This document shows positions 24,260 to 36,233 of a stretch of DNA of 64,000 nt, one piece after another. A program made the position numbers and the translations under genes. Within the stretch, counting starts at the first letter, position 1, and each line of letters starts with the position of its first letter. The notes beneath the pieces are model-generated. The model was not told where the DNA came from. It searched no databases and was given only the letters and a program-made list of their open reading frames with translations. Where the stretch lies: assembly GCA_928212115.1 (NCBI GenBank), contig CAKMRJ010005634.1, positions 250,128,657 to 250,192,656 of the forward strand, in the 5' to 3' direction. The stretch comes from Lactuca virosa. Taxonomy: Eukaryota; Streptophyta; Magnoliopsida; Asterales; Asteraceae.

Positions 24260-24326
<67 letters not shown>

Positions 24327-25361
24327 CTGAATTTGTTTAATTTCGTTAAATTAAAAAAATATACATGCATTTTTATGTATGTTTCGATATAAATTTAAGG
24401 TGATCAACGTTTCGACGTATTCGATGTAAATTTAGAACTTCCTTCAATCATTTAAAAAAATATTTGTTTTTAAATACGTGTCGGTATAAATTCTAATTCG
24501 TTTACGTTTTGATATTTTTTTCGTTTTCGTGCTTATTTTTATGTACACTTCCTGCATGAGTATATATAATATGTTTTTGATTATTTGAACTTTTGTTCCT
24601 TAACTTAAAAATAACTTACTTATTTTTATGTATGTGTCGTATAAACTTACTTATTTAATATATTCATTAACTTACTTATTTTTATGTATACTTCCTATGC
24701 ATTAGTATATATAATATGTTTTTGATTATTTGAACTTTTGTTCATTAACTTAAAAAAAAACTTATTTATTTTTATATATGTGTCGGTATAAATTCAAGTT
24801 TCTTTAAATAAATTTTGTGTATATTTTTTTATTTTTATTTTTAATTTAAATTGAACTGTTCGTGCACTCCTTTTTGTTCGGCTTTAATCATTATGGTCAT
24901 TGCTTTTATAATATTGTTATTTTTGTAAATTTATTTTATGTAATTTCCGTTATAGTTGCTACAAGTTTGCTAAATACTTTGTAGTGTTTATATTTTTAAC
25001 GCATGCAACTCATCATTCGTCAGATGCATTGCTGTCTCCGCAACACACACGATATGTAAAAACCTAGTTAGATCATTATAATCAAAATCAATACATGATA
25101 AAAGAATTTTAAAAAATAAAATAGCAACAAGATTATCATTTTAAGCCGGTGATGGAGCAAAACTAAAATAAAAATAAACTACGATGAAGTTTCGTTGTTA
25201 GGGAGGACGAAATCGTCCTCGTCGAAGCCGCTAAAGTAGGTGAAGCCGTCGAACCCATTGTGGAGGGAGTCGAACTCGCCCAAGCCGGAACCCTACCAAC
25301 CTGTCTTCCCCATATTCCTTCTTTGCTTCTAACCTTGATTGGTTTCTTGAACCCGCAACAC
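24061..25361. other. AT-rich stretch with tandem duplication; possible decayed Helitron
   Basis: An (AT)n tract lies at 24260-24324. A duplicated unit of ~145 bp (boxes TATATATAATATG at ~24561 and ~24706) is followed by GCAACACACAC and CCTAG at ~25043-25067. That end faintly resembles a Helitron terminus, but its hairpin is weak. At 25197-25350 the minus strand has a short acidic open stretch (FTYFSGFDEDDF) that could be the end of a dead gene; I cannot name it. Confidence 0.3.
24260..24324. repeat. (AT)n microsatellite
   Basis: About 64 bp of uninterrupted TA repeats. Confidence 0.95.
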
Positions 25362-26119
25362 TAGGGGTGTTCAAAAATATCAGCATCCGAACTTCCGATC
25401 CGAAAAACCCGAAAATCCGAAACAAAATTATCTGAAAATTCGGATATCCGAAACTCGTATATCCGAATTTTCGGATTCGGATACGGATATTAGTTTTATG
25501 AGTTTTCGGATATTTCGGATATCCGAATATCCGAAATAAAATGTATACTCGTTTTTAATTATCTGTTTTCAATGTATACGTATGCATTTCTTTTAAATAG
25601 AGTAGGGATATATTAATTTTAAACCTTCAAAATATAACATGTTAGCATTATTATTTGGTTCAACTGCGTTCAACAAATATGTAGTGATTAATTAGACTTG
25701 AAAATTATATATGTGATAAAGTTAATTTATAAGACATTATCATCCTCGTTCTTGGTGTGAACACAACTAATGTTGTGAGGGGTGCTTGAATGAATTTGGA
25801 ATCTGTGTAGTAAGGACTAAGGAATGCAATATATGTTTTAATATTGAAACTCTATAACAATTAACAAAGAACTCGAGACATCTGAATTTTGGAACAATGG
25901 CAGTGGTGCATTTTTTTTTGGTTTCATGTGTCTCGTAATTTTTCAATCTCGAATTTTAGAAACTTTGAATTTTCGGATATCCCATTTAGAATCCGTATCC
26001 GTATCCGAAATTTCGGATATCTGAACTTCAGATATCCGAATTTTCGGATACGGATTCGGATATCAAAAATCAACTATCCGAATTTTCGGATATCCGAAAT
26101 TCGGTTTTGAACACCCCTA
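25362..26119. mobile_element. hAT-type MITE rich in GGATATCC palindromes (758 bp)
   Basis: The terminal inverted repeats are TAGGGGTGTTCAAAA and its complement TTTTGAACACCCCTA, flanked by the perfect 8-bp target repeat CGCAACAC (25354-25361 and 26120-26127). Both subterminal regions are packed with TTCGGATATCCGAA and TCCGAATTTTCGGA. There is no transposase; the middle (about 25560-25880) is unrelated AT-rich DNA. Confidence 0.9.
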
Positions 26120-26127
26120 CGCAACAC

Positions 26128-28176
26128 CCCTCTCATTCTCTCTTGCTCTCATCCTGCCGATCCCTCTCCTCCTCCCTAGTCAAACCCGATCAACTTCACC
26201 TGCTACGATTCCGTCCTCCTTAAAGAAAATTGATTAAGATAACCACATAACTATAAGAACAATTTCTTAAATTTATTCTTATTATATTTATTTAATTAAA
26301 TTTTACAAAACTGTTATTGTTGGTCAAGCGTATTTAAAAGAACATAATTATCTTCTTACCTTAATAATATCTTCTCATTAATGAAAAAAAATGAACAAAA
26401 AGTAAGAAAACCTTAACCAACAAAATGTTTGGTCTAAATAGCACGTGTAAGTTGCTTCCTGTTTCCAGAGCTAAAAGTTTAATTCCCAGGAAAACTTACT
26501 TCTCACAACTTGTACAACTAGTTCAAATGCTTATACATTTCTGGACATTGAGGTTTGCCCCTAACAAATTTAGACCTAAGCGATCTCCGGATCCGATAGC
26601 TGGATGAATACGTCTCAAATTATGGCATTTTTGTAATTTAACGTATGTTTAGGGTTCAACATTAACCTCCCCAATAAAAAATATCTCCTCTAGCTTCAAA
26701 GCTCTCGAAGTTTCTTCCGAGTCACAGCCGTACTTTTGGGCTAATTTGACCATTTTTAGCCCATTAGGTTATGGTTTTATTCATTTTAGTCCTTTAAGAT
26801 ATTTTCATCCCGAATGAACCCTGAACGCCTGAACTATAACCAACAAAAGTACCCTAAAGGCCTAAGAAGGCGACGGAAGCTTGAATCAATTGTTTAATAT
26901 TTCATGCTAAACATAACAAAAAAAGACCACGGTTTTTTCGACTTTCAGGCATGTGGTCTTGAACATGCCATTGTTGATATATCTTGATTAGGATACAATT
27001 TATGCATGCATATGGATGTGAGAGAACTAGAAGAGTTTTATAACTCTTCCAAAACAAGAAGTGGTTTTGGTAGTTCGATTATCATGTTACAAGTCTGTGG
27101 GATGCTCTCCTTTAAGTTAACATTTCTTTATTGAATTTAACACTCGTTAACAAAAGTAGTTGATTAAAATCTTGAAAATTCTAATAAACTCAATCATGGA
27201 TTGTGAGTATCTATGGTTGACAGATAAAATGATATTTTATAACATTATCAAAATATAAAGCTTTTGTAGATTGAAGTACTTTTTATATGATAACCTTTTG
27301 AGCCAAGCAACAATTGAAGCACAAAAATGATACAATAAATTAATACTATGATGTGAAATTTATACCAATAATTATTACACTCCATATCTAAGATCTCTTT
27401 AATAAGCAATTTTAACCCTAATGAAAAGTAGATAAAATCACGTGTTAGCTTCTTACCTAGGTTTTTTATCTAATATCACTATCTTATTTTAGGAATAATG
27501 GTTAAGATCAGTTGAAACATTTTAATTGTTCATCATACAACTCAACCATTCATTCAACTATTTATTATATGTTTGCATAAAAACAAGGATCGAGATATAC
27601 ATACAAAATCAACTATTACAATTTTAATCGATCACACTCATTCATATTGATCATAATGGTTAAACTCAGTTGAAACATATTAATTGTTCATCATAAAACA
27701 CAACAACCATATAACAATTTATTCTCTGTTTGCATAAAAAAAAAAAGCATTTATACACACAAGCATCGACCATTACGAATTTAATCGATAAGTGGTTCAT
27801 TTACTACAAAACATTTATTCTTCATTACCCACCAAGTTATACCTACTTGAAAAACAAAATACACAAGACCTAAAAAGTCAAATTCCACAAAGTGTAGGGT
27901 CTAAAATAATAATAACTCTATAGCCCGGATGATTTCGGGCCCAAGTGAATCTTTTCCTTCTTTTTCCCCAAATATCTCAAGCATTTACATCTAATCCTCC
28001 CTCTGTCTCAAGAACTCGATATCAGTTTCTCCATCTTGAAAAGATATATGGTGATTGAGGGTGTAAGCAAACTGCTGTTACGATTTCGACATAAATAAGA
28101 ACTGTGGTTCTCCTGGATTCTCCCTCCCCCAAATCTTTCCATCGTTCCTGAGATTAGTAGTGGAAGAGAAGGAATC
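26128..28176. other. Intergenic region upstream of the DnaJ gene
   Basis: Mostly AT-rich with no credible gene. It contains a ~158-bp tandem duplication (27496-27804). The last ~200 bp before 28177 should hold the promoter and 5' UTR of the DnaJ gene, but I cannot point to a convincing TATA box. Confidence 0.5.
27496..27804. repeat. Diverged tandem duplication, unit ~158 bp
   Basis: The unit starting TAATGGTTAAGATCAGTTG at 27496 is repeated from 27654 (TAATGGTTAAACTCAGTTG). It keeps TTAATTGTTCATCATA and TTTGCATAAAAA in the same order. The copies differ at many sites, so the duplication is old. Confidence 0.8.
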
Positions 28177-29938
28177 ATGGATGAGGGAAAATCCATGGAC
28201 GGATCTTGCTATTACTCTGTTCTCGGAATCCGGAAGGAAGCGTCATCCTCTGAGATTCGATCTGCGTATCGCAAGCTCTCTCTGGTTAATTCATATTCTC
28301 TTTTCCTCCTTTCAATTCTCGAATTATCAATAAATTTTGATTTATTTCGCAAAATCTGATTGCATCATTTGTCACTAGACATTCAAATCGTAATGCTGAT
28401 ATCGCTTGATTTTGTTCGTTTATTAGGAATGGCATCCGGACAAGTGGGCAAAAACTCCGTCGCTCGCCGGAGATGCTAACCGGAAGTTTCAGAAAATCCA
28501 GGAGGCTTATTCAGGTGATGTTTATTTACTACCACTGTTTGATTCAACTCCATTTTTCTGCGATCCTATTTGTTGATTTCGATTGAATGTTAATACATCT
28601 TACAATTTTTATGCCAGTGTTATCGGATCAAACAAAAAGGTCGATTTACGACGCCGGAGCTCTTGATTTACTCGACGACATCGATGACAAAGAAGTAAGA
28701 AACACATTCAAAATATCTAGATATTTTTATCCGATGCATAATATTATATTATTTTCCAAATTATCACGAGAATTGAAACGCTGCCGTTTCGTTCGGTCAA
28801 CGTGAAAATGTTCTACACTTTTTTGATTCGAATTGCACCCATAGAGGCTGAAGGTTATGAATTTACGTTTCAGGGCATGGGAGATTTTTTGCATGATTTG
28901 ATGAAGATGATGGACCAAAACGCTGGGGCTGAGGTAACAACTGCGGATCTTCCCCTAGGTTTGAGGGTAAAATGGTCTTTACATACACTTGATTTATACA
29001 TAGGGTTAGGGTTAAGTATAAGAAAATAAAGATATTAATTTGTGTACAGTTTTTGTTAAAATATTATGTTTTTGAAAATCAATATGATTATAGTAGCATC
29101 ATTTAAAGCAAATATAAAGATTGATTGTTTTATAGTTGGTTTTATAATGACTGGATAAATATTTTAGAAAAAAAAATGATGTGATATGAAGAAATAAACA
29201 TAAAATGTCATTATATAATAAACAAATTATTTGTAATAGGTTTGACCTTTTATATTATTTTTTGCAATTAGACTTAGGGTTGTAAATGAACCGAACGAAC
29301 ACGAACGGGGGCTTGTTCATGTTCGTTCATTTAAGTTAGCCGAACAAATGAACGAACACGAACGGATAAACGAACGAGTTTTCTTGTCCATGTTCGCTCG
29401 TTTAATAATTTACATTGTTCATGTTCGTTCGTTTATGTTCGTGAACAAGTTAAACGAACGAACATAAACGAACCTAATTGAACACATATGAACATAAATG
29501 AACATATAATATAGTAATGTAATCAAACACGATTAAGCATATATGAACATAAAATGAACTTATATGAACGGACATAAACGAACAACATAAACGAACGTTC
29601 ACGAACATAATTGAACGAACGAGACCATTGTTCATGTTCGTTCATTTAACTAAACGAGCAAGAATTTATGTTCGTGTTCGTTCATTTATTATATAAACGA
29701 ACTTCCCGCCGAACGGTTCATGAACAGTTCGCTGAACGTTCAGTTTGTTTACAGCCCTAATTAGACTAATTGTGGAGAAAATCAGGTGGAAAGTCTAGAG
29801 GATTTGCAAAAGACGTTTGTGGAGATGTTCGGTGACGATTTGAGGGAGTTCATGGAGAACCAAGATCAAACGGCGAGGAAGAGGCCACGTGTATCAATGG
29901 AGAAAACCAACATGCCAAGAACCAGGGCTTGCCGCTAG
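28177..29938 (+). CDS. Small DnaJ-domain (class C J-protein) co-chaperone, five exons
   Basis: Exons: 28177-28284, 28427-28514, 28618-28694, 28874-28933 and 29786-29938. All introns are GT-AG and the frame stays open, giving 161 residues. The N-terminal J domain begins YYSVLGIRKEASSSEIR, has the HPD motif at residues 39-41 and ends near VLSDQTKRSIYDAG. An acidic middle (LLDDIDDKE), a short helix (DFLHDLMKMMDQN) and a basic tail (ARKRPRV, possibly a nuclear signal) follow. J domains stimulate Hsp70 ATPase. Without Gly/Phe or zinc-finger regions this is class C, like small plant J-proteins such as Arabidopsis At1g56300. No signal peptide or membrane segment is seen, suggesting cytosol or nucleus. 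Intron 4 (28934-29785) holds a hAT MITE. Exon borders were set by frame and homology from memory. Confidence 0.9.
29275..29759. mobile_element. hAT MITE in intron 4 of the DnaJ gene (485 bp)
   Basis: The ends TAGGGTTGTAAATGAACCG and TTTGTTTACAGCCCTA are inverted repeats. The 8-bp target repeat ATTAGACT is at 29267-29274 and 29760-29767. The body is made of many GAACGAACA and TGTTCGTTC units facing both ways. Its right end lies only 19 bp before the exon 5 start at 29786, so it is next to the splice acceptor region. Confidence 0.92.
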
Positions 29939-30805
29939 AGTCGTATTGTATCTTTTTTAGGTCTGACGTCATTTCAGTTAAATATTAAGGGCAGTTTGGT
30001 AAATGTCATGATTTGGACATGGAATCTTTTGATGTTGTTACCTTTTAGAACAAAAATCACATTCACCTTCCCAATCAACTTCTCTTTTGCAATTTTCAGA
30101 TTTTAAAAATAAAATCCTGTTATCCTGATCACATCTTAGGATTAGACCAGGATTGTAAGTTTTGTTTGATTTGATTCCGTATATCTACTTTTTTATTATT
30201 TAGTTAAAATTTTAATTTTATAAACCTTAGAAAATTCATTATTATGTTTATAAATCTCATTTAGAACTTTAAAATTGTCTATTCCCGAGAATCAAACATT
30301 GCAAATTGCATAAACCTAACAGAGCATCACAACTTTATGCATTCATCTCAAATAAGGGGAAACATCACGACAAACAAATTAGTTCCTCTATGATATTTGT
30401 CTTTAGTTGTATATGGTGACGGTGATTATGTGTCATGTTATGTTTAAGATGCTTTAGTCCTAATTCTTGAGGTTTCCATTTATAAAGAATTATGATTGCT
30501 GTGTAACAAGCTTAGTGGGTTCCCTGTCCATGCCTTAATTAACAAAAGTTACAAACACACAAATACAACTTGTTTGCAAATTTGGAGTCTATTTCATTTT
30601 GTCTGTCCTCCATATCCAGATCTTATTTATATCCCGATCTTATCTTATGATCACGATCTTGTAAAACGTAAAACATGTTGGATCTTGATGGCTTGCAAAA
30701 CAATAATCAAAGCACAATGGAACCATGATAAAATCGTTCAGCCTTGGATATATTTGCATCGAAGTTACTGCAACATAATTAAACTATAAGAATGAGGGAT
30801 CGATT
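29939..30805. other. 3' flank of the DnaJ gene
   Basis: It should contain the 3' UTR. A possible poly(A) signal AAATAAAAT is near 30104. A 97-codon open frame at 30496-30789 has no start context, domain or codon pattern that I would trust. Nothing else is seen. Confidence 0.45.
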
Positions 30806-30845
30806 GTAACGTCCTAAATTTCAAACAAAATTCTTTTTAAAAACA
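30806..30845 (-). mobile_element. Short relic of a P-type LTR end
   Basis: TGTAACGTCCTAAATTTC resembles the edges of the P1 (846) and P2 (18537) LTRs. The match fades after ~40 bp, where a Helitron-like end begins. No primer site lies to its left, so it would be a 3' or solo LTR remnant. Confidence 0.35.
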
Positions 30846-30984
30846 CTAGATGTGTGTCCGCGCAAAGCTGCGACGATAAATAATTTTTTTGGCGAATAGT
30901 TTCTTACGTTAGATTTTATTATAGTTATTATATAATACAAAATTGCCACTTTTAATTAAAATATTTATGTTTATATCTTTATAA
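30846..30984 (-). mobile_element. Possible Helitron 3' end
   Basis: Read on the minus strand, a hairpin CGCA-GCTT-TGCG is followed by CGGACACACAT and terminal CTAG, then a host T. This layout (hairpin ~11 nt before CTRR, insertion at A/T) is the Helitron 3' end. The 5' end is not visible; Copia-A begins nearby. Confidence 0.4.
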
Positions 30985-31154
30985 TGTTGTAAACTGTGTG
31001 TATTGAAACGAAATAGAGTACATGTATATATACAGGAGGATACTAACTGAGGAAGAGATATACTCTCCTATACATACGCTAAGACTATTGACTATTGACT
31101 ATAGACTTTGACTAGATACACATTTATACACATGTATATATTCTAATGCTATTA
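30985..31154 (-). repeat. Candidate short 3' LTR of Copia-A
   Basis: A ~170-bp stretch from TGTTGTAAAC (complement ends TTTACAACA) to just before the poly-C run at 31155. The inner border is unclear because the expected polypurine tract has become a run of G on the minus strand, and the other LTR is outside the window. Confidence 0.4.
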
Positions 31155-31173
31155 CCCCCCCCCCCCCCCCCCC
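31155..31173. repeat. Poly-C tract (19 C) at the end of Copia-A pol
   Basis: On the minus strand this is a G run directly after the RNase H codons for LELVGG, at the polypurine tract position. See also 40157-40176. Confidence 0.9.
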
Positions 31174-31698
31174 GACAAGCTCAAGAGCAGGTCGAACTTG
31201 AAGCTTGGAACGTAGAAACAAAATTCTATCCTTGCCCAGTGGTTTAGTGAATATGTCTGCAAGCTGATCATCGGAAGCAACATGACAGATCTTAAGCTGG
31301 CCAGCTTCTGCTTGTTCTCTGATGAAATGAAAATTCAAGGCAATGTGTTTAGAGCGTGTACTAATTACCGGATTTTTAGTCATAAAAATTGCTCCAACAT
31401 TGTCACAGATCAGTAGTGGAGGTGTTGTAATGGGTACATGAAGACCTGTGATGAGTTGCTTTAGCCACATTAATTCTGTTGTAGTGTAGATCAAGGATCT
31501 GTATTCAGCCTCTGTGCTGGAACGGGCAACAACACGTTATTTGTGAGAGGTCCAACTTATGAGATTGGAACCGTGGAAAATAGCAAAGTCATATTGAGAT
31601 CGGTTGTCATCAAGGTCAGAATTCCACCCGGAATCAGAAAACGCATGAAGACCTTTTGCATTGGTTGGGGAAAAATGCAAACAGTAATGAAGTGTTCC
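31174..31698 (-). pseudogene. pol: RNase H end of Copia-A pol (broken)
   Basis: The minus-strand reading resumes after the X insertion. It contains STEAEYRSL, ICDNVGAIFM, the RSKHIALNFHFIRE box and ADIFTKPLG, the usual C-terminus of copia pol. A stop (TAA) lies in the WTSHK-stop-RVVARS stretch near 31533, and the frame ends in the poly-G run. RNase H in the family removes the RNA strand after reverse transcription. Confidence 0.85.
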
Positions 31699-32056
31699 AT
31701 TTATGTCACACCCCCGGTCGAGGCGGCGGAATACGCCGGGCTGTACGACTTAGTTCATGGATCCCAAGCAAATTGAATATACATCACAAGTTACAACAAT
31801 AACAACATAGCTGTCACACCCCCAAACCCAGGATGGCGGAAACGTCCGGGGGTGGAGGACTTCATGTATAGTATCATAACAACAATTGTAATAGTAATTC
31901 AAGCAAACCCAACCAACATATATATAACTGAAAAAGTTACATCATTGTATGAATTACATGTTTACGAATCAATTACAATATGTTGACAAAATATGAAATA
32001 GTAGACGCCTTAGCGTCCCATCCTCAAATGCACTTGGTTACCTGTTTAATGATTTC

Positions 32057-33555
32057 CTGAGAATACAAGTTGTTTAAAAAAATGTCAACACAAAGGTTGG
32101 TGAGTTCATAAGCTTTTGTTTAGTATTATTAAAAGCCTTTCGTTTATAAAACTATTATTTGTTTTAGAAAATCCAATATTTTCCTTAAAATGTATATGTA
32201 GTCTTAAATCCAAAGACCGAAATGTATAAGTAACTTTTCTTACTTATAATAAATAATGCAAGTTTAAATCGACATAAACTCGTTTGATTTTAGTGAAATC
32301 CCCGTAAATTCTATGTTTGTTAATACCACATGTGAGTTATTATAACCATGCTATGACCTAGTTGGCCTGAAACGACGTTCTTCAGGCGTTGGAAATGTTA
32401 TGACATTTGTCACCCCAGACCTGTCGGTCTAGCTGTTGCATGCAGCTAAGGTGTGGGTTTGTCAGACCCAATATAGATCTATACACAAGTATCACGCTCT
32501 CCCTCGAGGAGACTCTGGTTATAATATAGGACTTATTTGTAAATTGAATCGAATGTCTCACAGAAGTCATTAACGAATTTACGTGTAGTGTAATGAAAAC
32601 TTGGTACCGTATGGCCGTACCTTGCTTAATGAAAATATCCTTTGTATAAATGTACCCTTTTTAAATGTATGTGTTATGTAATGTTTCATAAAGTCATTAA
32701 CGGAATTACGTGTTATGAAAACTTGGTACCGTATGGCCGTACCTTGCTTAATGAAAATATCATTTGTATAAATGTACCCTTTTTAAATGTATGTATTATG
32801 TAATGTATCATAAACTATACCTATTATAGTTTATCAACCAAGGGTAGTACGTAGTAATGTATGCAAACTATATTCAAAATAGTTTATTAAATGTTTGAAT
32901 GTATCGGTTGTACTTTGATTATAATCACTTGTTATTCTTTATATTTTATATGTCCAAATCCATTTGTAAACTGATGTGTGTCTAAATATTAAGATAAAAT
33001 GTCATATATTGCAATAACATATAATCACATAAAGATATACACCTTGCTCAACATGTTACAAGGTGAAATGAAATTGACAGCAACTTTTTGTTGTATACAG
33101 TTTCTGTTACTGTTCTTAGAAAATTTATAGAAAAATCATCAAAGCTCTAAATCCAAATCCGCAAATTCTGAGAGTTTGGAATATGAGTCTAGTTTGTTCG
33201 TAAATTTTATCATGATTTTTAGTGATCTCTAACAGAGGTGAAAATGTTCATAATCACAGACTGGTCCGGGTTTGCCTCTGAAATGATAGACAGTTTTGTA
33301 AAAATCACCATAAATTGTAGAAAAATCATATGGAGATGTGCAAGTAGCCATTTTAAAGCTAAGAGTTTGAACTACTTGCACCTGGAACAGTTTTGAAAAC
33401 TAAAATATTTAAGTTGACCAAAACAGTCCGTGATCGAAGTTCATCTTTTCTGATGTAATCTGATAGAAAAAGTTTAATTGCGTTCTTGATGATTTTACTT
33501 GTATTCCCCCCTTAAAACTTAAGAAAAACATGTAAATGTAGGGGTATGAACTCAC
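32057..33555 (-). promoter_or_regulatory. Predicted leader-intron signals in solo LTR Y
   Basis: On the minus strand a donor AGG|GTGAGTT starts at 33555. GAACTCACC is at ~32105 and the acceptor TTGTATTCTCAG ends at 32057. The structured module is inside. The TATA box is ~520 bp upstream of the donor, as expected for a leader intron. Confidence 0.42.
32340..32524 (-). other. Conserved multi-hairpin LTR module, copy Y
   Basis: The outer pair is TTATAACCA/TGGTTATAA (32340-32348 and 32516-32524), perfect 9 bp. The inner hairpin on the minus strand is TGGGT-CTGACAA-ACCCA (32470-32454); copy A has A:T at the position where Y has T:A. The palindrome ATAGATCTAT, an AGACC/GGTCT stem and TGACAAATGTCA are kept. 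Confidence 0.7.
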
Positions 33556-34073
33556 CCTATGTGGTTTCAGTAGATGAAAGTGAGAGAGAGGAAGTGTTCA
33601 ACCCAAGAACACTAAGAAGATGCCTTGATGATTCGAGAATCTAACATCGAATAAGATGGAATTTGTGTAAGATATCAATGATTTGAGTAGAATGGAGTGT
33701 AATAATTATATGAATGATGAAGATACTTACTAATTGAAGAAAGAAATCCCTGGAGAAAGCCTTGAAGGTCTTGAAGTTGAGAGAAAAGATGAGAGAATTT
33801 TGGAGAGTGTTCTTTGGTTGCTAAGTGTAGAATGAAAGAAGTTAATGAGAATGAGGAGAGATGACCAATTCTCCAGCTCTTAGAACGTGGGAAGAGCTGG
33901 AGATTGGGTGTAAAGGTCCACTAAGGTGACAAGGGGTAGTGGGAAAGAGTGGCTAATCATAGAGTGAGGTGGTGGTGGTTTGCTTTTGTCATAAAATAAG
34001 GAAAAGCAAATATTCCCTCAATAATTAGCCCAACCACCAATTCTTTTAATACATTTTTATAAAAACCCTGGAG

Positions 34074-34082
34074 ATTTATATA
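34074..34082 (-). promoter_or_regulatory. TATA box of solo LTR Y
   Basis: TATATAAAT on the minus strand, between the upstream repeat array and the donor-like box. Confidence 0.5.
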
Positions 34083-34189
34083 TTTTGGGGCCTTAGTTTA
34101 TAAAATAAAGTTTTGGGTGAAAATCCCACGTTAAAATAATGAAAAACGGAGTTAGAACGAAGTCGTAGTCGAAAAACCGGTAAAAAGGG

Positions 34190-34345
34190 GCCGTCTGCGA
34201 GACCTCTCGTATGGGCTGTCTGAGAGGCTTCTCATGCGAGGCTTCTGTCCTGAGAGGCTTCTAATGAGAGGCTTCGGTCCTGAGAGGCTTCTCATGAGAG
34301 GCTTCGGTCCTGAGAGGCTTCGGTCCTGAGAGGCTTCTCATGAGA
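34190..34345 (-). repeat. GAGAGGCTTC tandem array in solo LTR Y
   Basis: GAGAGGCTTC recurs about nine times with alternating spacers TCAT and GGTCCT; CTCATGAG forms small palindromes. It lies just upstream of the TATA box, like the arrays of A, P1 and G2. Confidence 0.85.
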
Positions 34346-35025
34346 GTTTTCGCTTCTAATAGGAGGGTTTTGGTTCCTTAAGGTTATTTTACCCGTTTTA
34401 CCCCGTTTCAAGTGGTTTTTGACCCGGTTAAGGGTCGGGATGACCCAAATGATTACAAAAAGTTAAAGTAACTTTTGAGAGAGATTCGGGAGAGATTTGG
34501 GAGAGATTTTAATAGAGAGAGATTGAGTGAAAGAGATTGAGAGAGGTTTCGTTTGTGATTTTTTTGAGTGTCCGGCTTCGCAACGCAAGGTTCGTAAACC
34601 CCGTTAAACCGTGTTTTAGTGTCGTACACACTCCCGATGAGTGTGCAATAATGTTTTATCGTTTTGGTTCAGTGTTTACTGCATTTGAGACTTAGGAAAT
34701 TCAACACACGAACTTTCCAAATGATGATTTCTCATTAAAATAGCGAAATTGTATAGTGATTACATAACATAAACCCTAACATACAAGGGTTATTGGAGTT
34801 GACCGGTTTGGCTTGTTGACTTTGTTTGACTTTGACTTGACCGAAATTTGACGGTTGTGACAATAGCAGTTACATTCAAGTTTGAAGTTCGTATACAAGG
34901 TTCATACATAAATAGGTTCATAAATTCGCCTTAACAAGTAAGCCGACATAACAAAAACTAAATGAGACTAGATTGCCCGAAAATCCATGAACAAATCTTT
35001 TGTTAAAGGCTGGTTCACTGATCTC

Positions 35026-36233
35026 CTGAGAATACATGTGATTTGAAGGTTCAACACAAGGTTGGTGAGAGTTACAGGTTTTCTGCTAACCGCAGTAATG
35101 ATACTTTATAAGTCTAGAAAGTATTTCTTTTGTGGTTAAAACCATGCTTGATAAAGAAAGAAATCATAAGTAAATTTGTGATTGAAATGTTTGTTAAAGA
35201 GATAAACACTAAGTAAATTCATACTTAAAATGTTTGAATAATAGATAAACCTTAAGTAATCTATACTAAAAATGCTTGATAAAGAGTTAAAACCATAAGT
35301 AAATCCATACTTAAAATGTTTGGTAAATAGATAAACCATAAGTAATCATACTGATAATGCTTGATTAAGAGTTAAACCATAAGTAAATCCATACTTAAAA
35401 TGCTTGAGAAAGAGTTAAACCATAAGTAAATTCATACTTAAAATGTTTGGTAAATAGATAAACCATAAGTAATCCATACTGATAATGTTTGATAAGCAGA
35501 GAAACCGAATCCGTGGTTTCTAGTTAAAGAGTCTAGTTAATGCCTATAGTGAGTCCTATAACCGAGCTATGTGACCCGTTATAATCCATGCACAACGCTT
35601 CATTAGACGTCGTAGTTATACTAAAGATAATTATCACCCGCTTCGATTGATTAGTCGAGGTTGTAGCTAGCAACCGCAGGTGGGGTGTCAACCCGTATAG
35701 ATCTATACATGCATATCTTGCTCCGATGATTAACGGTTATAGTTTAAATGGGAATACTAAGTGGTTAAACTTAGGTAATGAATAATGTCTCACTATAGAG
35801 GCCATTAACTAGATTATACGGTAAAGTTTCACTATAAAATCAGAGTAAGTTTGATAAATCCGTAAAAATGTATGTCACTCGCTTAAATAGATAAAATGTT
35901 TCTTCACATGCATGAATGATTTCCAAGATATAATTGTTATAATTTGTACATATATAATTAATAAATATGTTTGTACATGCTCGAAGCAAGTGAAAAAAAA
36001 ATTATGCACAAGACTAATAATATTTTTAAAACGCATGTATATCGTAAAGAAATCGGTTTATAATACATTATTTTGACAATAATAAGTATTAAAACTAGAT
36101 ATATGTTTTATATGTGTATTCCATAGCCGATATATAAATTTAACATGTTTATAAATACATTTCATAACCGGAAAATATATTTATATATATTTCACATGTA
36201 TAATAAAACATAAAAAGGGGCCGTAACACTCAC
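35026..36233 (-). promoter_or_regulatory. Predicted leader-intron signals in solo LTR X
   Basis: A donor-like GG|GTGAGTG starts at 36233 on the minus strand and ATTCTCAG|G ends near 35026. The branch-like box is diverged. The structured module (35742-35579) falls inside. Confidence 0.33.
35579..35742 (-). other. Conserved multi-hairpin LTR module, copy X (diverged)
   Basis: The outer pair survives with a one-base bulge (CTATAACC and GGATTATAA on the minus strand). GTATAGATCTATAC and the GGGT-TGAC-ACCC hairpin (35694-35683) are intact. The right half keeps only CGACG-type pairing. It is the most diverged copy, yet the stems persist. Confidence 0.55.

Larger units (their letters stand above)
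31812..34862 (-). mobile_element. Solo LTR Y (gypsy) nested in solo LTR X
   Basis: The edges are TGTCACACCCCCAAACC (31812) and GGTTGTGACA (34862), with the target repeat ATAGC at 31807-31811 and 34863-34867. It is 3051 bp with no internal region. On the minus strand it has a repeat array (34345-34190), a TATA box (34082-34074), GTGAGTTCATACCCC (33555), the structured module (32524-32340), CTTATGAACTCACC (~32110) and CTTGTATTCTCAG (~32057). Confidence 0.92.

Noticed and set aside
25197..26230. A host gene interrupted by the hAT MITE at 25362
   Set aside because: Joining the flanks gives only short open stretches with stops in every frame; no start, splice sites or domain could be supported.
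30496..30789. 97-codon open frame downstream of the DnaJ gene
   Set aside because: No recognisable motif, AT-rich composition, and no sign of splicing or regulatory context.
31141..31180. CRISPR-like or G-quadruplex gene element at the poly-C tract
   Set aside because: It is the complement of the Copia-A polypurine/glycine region; no repeat-spacer structure exists anywhere in the window.
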